Source: an uncultured Dyadobacter sp. (GTDB lineage: Bacteria; Bacteroidota; Bacteroidia; Cytophagales; Spirosomataceae). From it: a stretch of DNA of 49,141 nt. The stretch is taken from assembly GCF_946482605.1 (NCBI RefSeq), contig NZ_CAMLSE010000047.1, positions 1 to 49,141 of the forward strand, given 5' to 3'. This document shows, piece by piece, positions 45,495-49,141 of the stretch (positions are counted from its first letter, which is position 1; each line of letters starts with the position of its first letter). The notes under the pieces are model-generated. The model was not told where the DNA came from, did no database searches, and saw only the letters and a list, made by a program, of their open reading frames with translations. The position numbers and the translations under genes are program-made.

Positions 45495-46920
45495 CGATTT
45501 TTATGCGCTGATGCCGCTGCTGATGCTGGCCGGCGCGTCGGTTTTAGTGATGTTGCTGATCGTCGTGCGGCTGAGCCATCGCGTGATCCAGCTGGCGAGC
45601 TTGCTGCTGTTTTTCGTCGCATTCGCTTCGCTGGTCAATATCCGGGGAATGCTTCCTTACCGCATAGATCCGCTGTTCGTGATCGATGGTTTCGGCGCTT
45701 TCATGATCGGACTGATCATTTTTTCCGGGCTGGTGGTCAATGTGTTTTCCTACGTTTATTTTCAGGAAAAAGAAGAAGGGCCCAGGGAGTATTATGTATT
45801 ACTGTTCCTGTGTACGCTGGGTGCGTGCGTGCTGGCCGTAAGCGCCCATTTCGTCTCGGTTTTTCTGGGCCTGGAAATCCTGACAGTGGGATTGTATGCG
45901 CTCGTGGCTTATCTGCGGAAAAGGAACCACAGCATCGAGGCCGGGATCAAGTACCTCGTATTGGCGGCGTTTTCATCCGCTTTCTTGTTGTTTGGAATGG
46001 CGCTGGTTTATTTGCAGACCGGTACCATGTCATTTGCGGGCATGGCGCATGTGCTGGCAACAGGCAGCGTGCCGCCATTGCTCCTTACCGGCCTGGGCCT
46101 CATACTCGTCGGTATGGGTTTCAAGCTGGCGGTGGTTCCCTTCCATATGTGGACGGCCGATGTGTATCAAGGTGCCCCGGTACCCGTTACCGCCTTTATC
46201 GCGACGGCCTCCAAGGGTGGGGTGATCGCGGCGCTGTTACGCTTTTTTGTGGCCATCGACGGTTTCCGGTCGGAACCGCTGCAGATGGTTATGATCACGA
46301 TCGCCATTGCTTCGATGATCGTGGGTAACCTGCTGGCATTAAGGCAAACCAACATCAAGCGACTACTCGCTTACTCTTCCATTGCGCACCTGGGTTATGT
46401 GCTTGTAGCGTTCATACCGGGAAGCGACGTGATGCCTCAGGCTGTCAGTTTCTATCTGCTTACCTATTTTACCACCACCTTCGCGTCGTTTGGGGTAGTC
46501 ACGATCCTGTCACGTGCGGAATCGGATGCGGAGGACCTCAGTCGTTATCACGGGCTGTTCTGGAAGCATCCCGCTTTGGCAGCTATACTGAGCATTGCGA
46601 TGTTCTCCCTGGCGGGGATACCGCTCACAGCCGGCTTCACCGGTAAATTCTTCGTCCTGACAACCGGTATCGGGCAGGGATTCTGGTTACTGGCCATTGT
46701 ACTGGTGCTGAGCAGTGTCGTTGGACTTTACTACTATCTCCGGGTGGTAACGATCATGTTCTCCGGAGCCCGTGGCGATGTGCCCGAGCCCCGCCCGAAA
46801 TACCCCGTTTTTCTCGGCATCAGCATGGTTGTGCTGTCCGTCCTCACTTTTGCATTGATCTGGCTTGGTGTTTATCCTGACGGGGTGATCGGCGTCGTCC
46901 GGGGGCTCCAACTGGAATAG
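45484..46920 (+). CDS. nuoN: NADH-quinone oxidoreductase subunit N (antiporter-like)
   Basis: This 478-aa antiporter-like subunit is the last gene of the operon. Motifs are FLGLEILTVGLYALVAYLRK with the helix-5 Glu and SIEAGIKYLVLAAFSSAFLL. GFKLAVVPFHMWTADVYQGA and PVTAFIATASKGGVIAALLR carry the helix-7 and helix-8 lysines, and NIKRLLAYSSIAHLGYVLVA follows. Length is close to the Escherichia coli protein (485 aa). No clear terminator hairpin was seen in the 150 bp after its stop. Confidence 0.96.
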   Translation: MSNNDFYALMPLLMLAGASVLVMLLIVVRLSHRVIQLASLLLFFVAFASLVNIRGMLPYRIDPLFVIDGFGAFMIGLIIFSGLVVNVFSYVYFQEKEEGPREYYVLLFLCTLGACVLAVSAHFVSVFLGLEILTVGLYALVAYLRKRNHSIEAGIKYLVLAAFSSAFLLFGMALVYLQTGTMSFAGMAHVLATGSVPPLLLTGLGLILVGMGFKLAVVPFHMWTADVYQGAPVPVTAFIATASKGGVIAALLRFFVAIDGFRSEPLQMVMITIAIASMIVGNLLALRQTNIKRLLAYSSIAHLGYVLVAFIPGSDVMPQAVSFYLLTYFTTTFASFGVVTILSRAESDAEDLSRYHGLFWKHPALAAILSIAMFSLAGIPLTAGFTGKFFVLTTGIGQGFWLLAIVLVLSSVVGLYYYLRVVTIMFSGARGDVPEPRPKYPVFLGISMVVLSVLTFALIWLGVYPDGVIGVVRGLQLE

Positions 46921-47069
46921 GGCAGTACGATCCGTTCGTCGCTCCCGGGCTGAAAAATCGACCACAACCACTTGAAATGCTGCTAGGGCCGGCAAAGCGG
47001 TATGGAAATATTAGTAGAACATATATGACTTAATGTTTTAAAATCCTACATTTGGTCAAAAAGAACCGG

Positions 47070-47612
47070 TTGAAAAAGGTTTTCTCCATACTCATGTGCG
47101 GGTTACTCCTCTACAATATCATGGGCTTCCCGCTGATGTATTGGATAGAAGAATACTGGGCTATGGGAGAAAGCGGAGCTGTTTCACCGGTCCCCGTATC
47201 GCCCGAAGAGCTGCTGATCCTGAAAATTCCGATCATGATCCCTTACCAGACCGACTGGCAGGTAGCCGAGCAGGCGGAGGGCCGCTTGCGAAGAGGGGAG
47301 GATTTTTATCAGATCGTCGAACAGCAACTCCGCAACGATACGCTGTATGTGAAATGCAAGCTCGATATCTCTGCGAAGGACCGTTATCTCGACCTGGTGT
47401 CGCATGTAGACAAGCATGTGAAGGGCGGCGTCGCCGACGGCAAGGGAAAGACCCCTCAGCTGCTCAAAAATTTCCTGAAAGATTACCTGACCTTCAATAG
47501 AAAGCACTTTTTCTTCGTGATCGACTGGATCGAGCATCAGACCAGCTTCAAAAGTATCGTATTAACTTTCCCTTCATCGCTTCTGTACGTTGCGTCCCCA
47601 CCGCCAAGGTGA
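47070..47612 (+). CDS. Unknown membrane-anchored protein
   Basis: I do not recognise this protein. The frame is open from TTG 47052; TTG 47070 gives the most protein-like start (MKKVFSILMCGLLLYNIMGF, reading the TTG as Met), and ATG 47094 is the first ATG. A possible -7 element TACATTTG (47047-47054) overlaps the first TTG, which argues for a later start, but no clear -33 partner exists. A single hydrophobic segment at the N-terminus suggests a membrane anchor or signal peptide. The remainder is a mixed alpha/beta, charged domain of about 150 residues (ILKIPIMIPYQTDWQVAEQA; RYLDLVSHVDKHVKGGVADG) and ends SSLLYVASPPPR. It follows nuoN by about 150 bp and may be an independent gene. Confidence 0.65.
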   Translation: MKKVFSILMCGLLLYNIMGFPLMYWIEEYWAMGESGAVSPVPVSPEELLILKIPIMIPYQTDWQVAEQAEGRLRRGEDFYQIVEQQLRNDTLYVKCKLDISAKDRYLDLVSHVDKHVKGGVADGKGKTPQLLKNFLKDYLTFNRKHFFFVIDWIEHQTSFKSIVLTFPSSLLYVASPPPR

Positions 47613-47723
47613 TTTTTTGACATATTCCGTGCATAACACCCCTCGCTGCCGCTGTATCGTGCAGGGATGGGATGCTGACTGTACGCACTGTTTTGTTCAA
47701 AAAATCAGAGTAACACTTAGAAA

Positions 47724-49141
47724 ATGAGGCAAAAACTTTTACTGTTGACCGTCGTGCTGTTAAGCGCGATGGCGATAAGCCTGTGCACCAAGCCGACATC
47801 GGAGGACAAAATGCTGAGTTTGTTGCAGGAGGCGAAGCAAAGGGCGTTTAACTACCAGAACAACTTCTGCCCGGATGCGCAGCTGCTTTACCTGGATTCA
47901 CTGCTGAAAGCCATACCGGAAAGCGAAGTGGCACAGCGGTTCAGGATCAAGCATTTCAAGGCCAATGTGCTGTTGCAGCTCGGCAAGCCGGACGACGCGA
48001 TCAATATCCTGAAAAACCTGGAACGTAATCCGGGCCCCTTCCTGGGATTGCCCGGCGTGCTGCGGAAAGTAAGCGACGACATGGCGGTAGCTTACCTGCG
48101 CTTCGGAGAGCAGATCAACTGTATCAACAATCATTCCGTAGATGCCTGTATCCTGCCGATCAAAAATGGCGGTATCCATCAGAACACCAAAGGCTCCCGG
48201 GGGGCGGTTGATATCTACAAGAGACTGCTGTCCGAAAAAGCCGACGACCTGGAAGCGCTGTGGCTGTTGAATATTGCGTATATGACATTGGGTCAATATC
48301 CGTCGCGTGTGCCCAAGACGATGCTGATCCCCGCCATGGATGCCCCGGACCCTAATGCGATAAAACCTTTCCAGGACATCGCGCCCGATTTGAAACTGGA
48401 TGTCAGAAATATGGCCGGCGGGGTGGTCACCGAGGATTTCGATAACGACGGATTCCTGGATCTGGCGATGTCGGGCTGGGACCTGAGTGAACCGATGCAT
48501 TATTTCAAAAACAATGGCGACGGCACGTTTACGGACCGATCCGAGCATTCTGGGCTGAGCAAGTTCACCGGCGGCTTGCATATGATGCAAACCGACTACA
48601 ACAACGACGGCAACAAGGACATTTTTGTCCTGCGGGGAGCCTGGCTGAGCGGGCCTTATGGTGAGCAGCCCAACTCGCTGCTCCGGAACAATGGGGACGG
48701 TACTTTCACCGATGTAACGATCGATAGCGGCCTGCTGTCGATGCATCCCACCCAGACAGCAACCTGGAATGATTTCAACAACGACGGCTGGCTGGACGTC
48801 TTCATCGGAAACGAAACGACGATCGGTGCGAACTACCACCCCTGCGAGCTGTATCTGAACAACAAAAACGGCACATTTACAGAAGTAGCGAAACTGACGA
48901 ATACCGATGTGGCCGCATTTGTGAAGGGTGTCAATTCGGCCGACTATGACAACGATGGCTGGAACGACCTGTTCATCTCCACATTAAGCGGTCGCCGCTT
49001 TTTGCTGCGGAACAAGGGTATGGGAAGCGGCAGCAATGGCCGCGGCATCAGTTTCGAGGATGTGACCCAGAAAGCGACGCTGGATATCGACCAGAATCGC
49101 AGTTTCGCAACCTGGTTTTGGGATTATGACAACGACGGCTG
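47724..49141 (+). CDS. TPR plus FG-GAP/VCBS repeat secreted protein, incomplete at window end
   Basis: An ATG at 47724 opens a frame that runs without a stop to the last base, so only about 472 residues are visible. The N-terminus MRQKLLLLTVVLLSAMAISL is a signal peptide followed by Cys, possibly lipidated though the lipobox is poor. A TPR-like helical region follows (about residues 65-200, with FKANVLLQLGKPDDAINILK and LWLLNIAYMTLGQYPS). From about residue 230 there are at least five FG-GAP/VCBS calcium-binding units: DFDNDGFLDLAMSG, DYNNDGNKDIFVLRG, DFNNDGWLDVFIGNE, DYDNDGWNDLFIST and a last DYDNDG cut by the edge. Such proteins form surface beta-propellers in Bacteroidota. The role is unknown. 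Confidence 0.88.
   Translation, partial: MRQKLLLLTVVLLSAMAISLCTKPTSEDKMLSLLQEAKQRAFNYQNNFCPDAQLLYLDSLLKAIPESEVAQRFRIKHFKANVLLQLGKPDDAINILKNLERNPGPFLGLPGVLRKVSDDMAVAYLRFGEQINCINNHSVDACILPIKNGGIHQNTKGSRGAVDIYKRLLSEKADDLEALWLLNIAYMTLGQYPSRVPKTMLIPAMDAPDPNAIKPFQDIAPDLKLDVRNMAGGVVTEDFDNDGFLDLAMSGWDLSEPMHYFKNNGDGTFTDRSEHSGLSKFTGGLHMMQTDYNNDGNKDIFVLRGAWLSGPYGEQPNSLLRNNGDGTFTDVTIDSGLLSMHPTQTATWNDFNNDGWLDVFIGNETTIGANYHPCELYLNNKNGTFTEVAKLTNTDVAAFVKGVNSADYDNDGWNDLFISTLSGRRFLLRNKGMGSGSNGRGISFEDVTQKATLDIDQNRSFATWFWDYDNDG

Noticed and set aside
47047..47054. TACATTTG as a promoter -7 element for the unknown gene at 47070
   Set aside because: The 8-mer fits the consensus, but no TTG or TTTG was found 19-21 nt upstream, so it was not listed as a promoter.
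1..49141. CRISPR arrays, transposons, integrases, tRNA or rRNA genes
   Set aside because: No regularly spaced repeats, transposase or integrase motifs, or recognisable cloverleaf or rRNA sequences were seen when reading both strands.

Overview
The window looks like a chromosomal segment of a Bacteroidota bacterium, most likely an aerobic member of the Cytophagales close to Dyadobacter/Spirosomaceae. The phylum call rests on three SusC/SusD pairs, an ECF-sigma/FecR pair beside a SusC with an STN domain, promoters of the TTG-N19..21-TAnnTTTG type, and mostly absent Shine-Dalgarno sequences. The family-level placement is inference from overall gene character, not from a marker gene.

Region 1 (1-15.6 kb, mostly minus strand). 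A SusC/SusD pair (186-4704) is followed by a short plus-strand stretch holding a small, apparently frameshifted ORF and a 75-aa unknown protein. Next comes a minus-strand block that reads ECF sigma factor, FecR anti-sigma, STN-type SusC, SusD and two tandem secreted FAD-dependent oxidoreductases. It is separated by intercistronic hairpins and looks like a trans-envelope-regulated nutrient uptake locus.

Region 2 (15.6-31.7 kb, plus strand). A consensus Bacteroidota promoter precedes a 29-codon ORF ending in SSSASCCCWSGCC. After it come a sulfatase, a third SusC/SusD pair, five more sulfatases (three of them overlapping by ATGA) and a Tat-signal-bearing enolase-superfamily enzyme. Six formylglycine-type sulfatases with no glycoside hydrolase or lyase point to desulfation and uptake of sulfated compounds. 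The polycysteine ORF is a plausible cysteine/sulfur-responsive attenuator of this operon and is the most interesting feature of the window. One sulfatase has CVLSR in place of CxPxR. Another carries a tandem RPNAA expansion at the start of its catalytic domain. Two copies of a palindromic repeat lie directly before two of the sulfatase genes.

Region 3 (31.9-46.9 kb, plus strand). A CBS-domain protein with an unusually strong Shine-Dalgarno is followed by a complete 13-gene respiratory complex I operon, nuoA-B-CD-E-F-G-H-I-J-K-L-M-N. It has the fused NuoCD and the extra NuoG cluster (CxxCxxxCx27C) familiar from Escherichia coli, and most genes overlap or nearly abut.

Region 4 (47.0 kb to end). 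A small membrane-anchored unknown protein is followed by the start of a secreted TPR/FG-GAP (VCBS) repeat protein that runs off the window end. I saw no tRNA, rRNA, CRISPR array, transposase or integrase.
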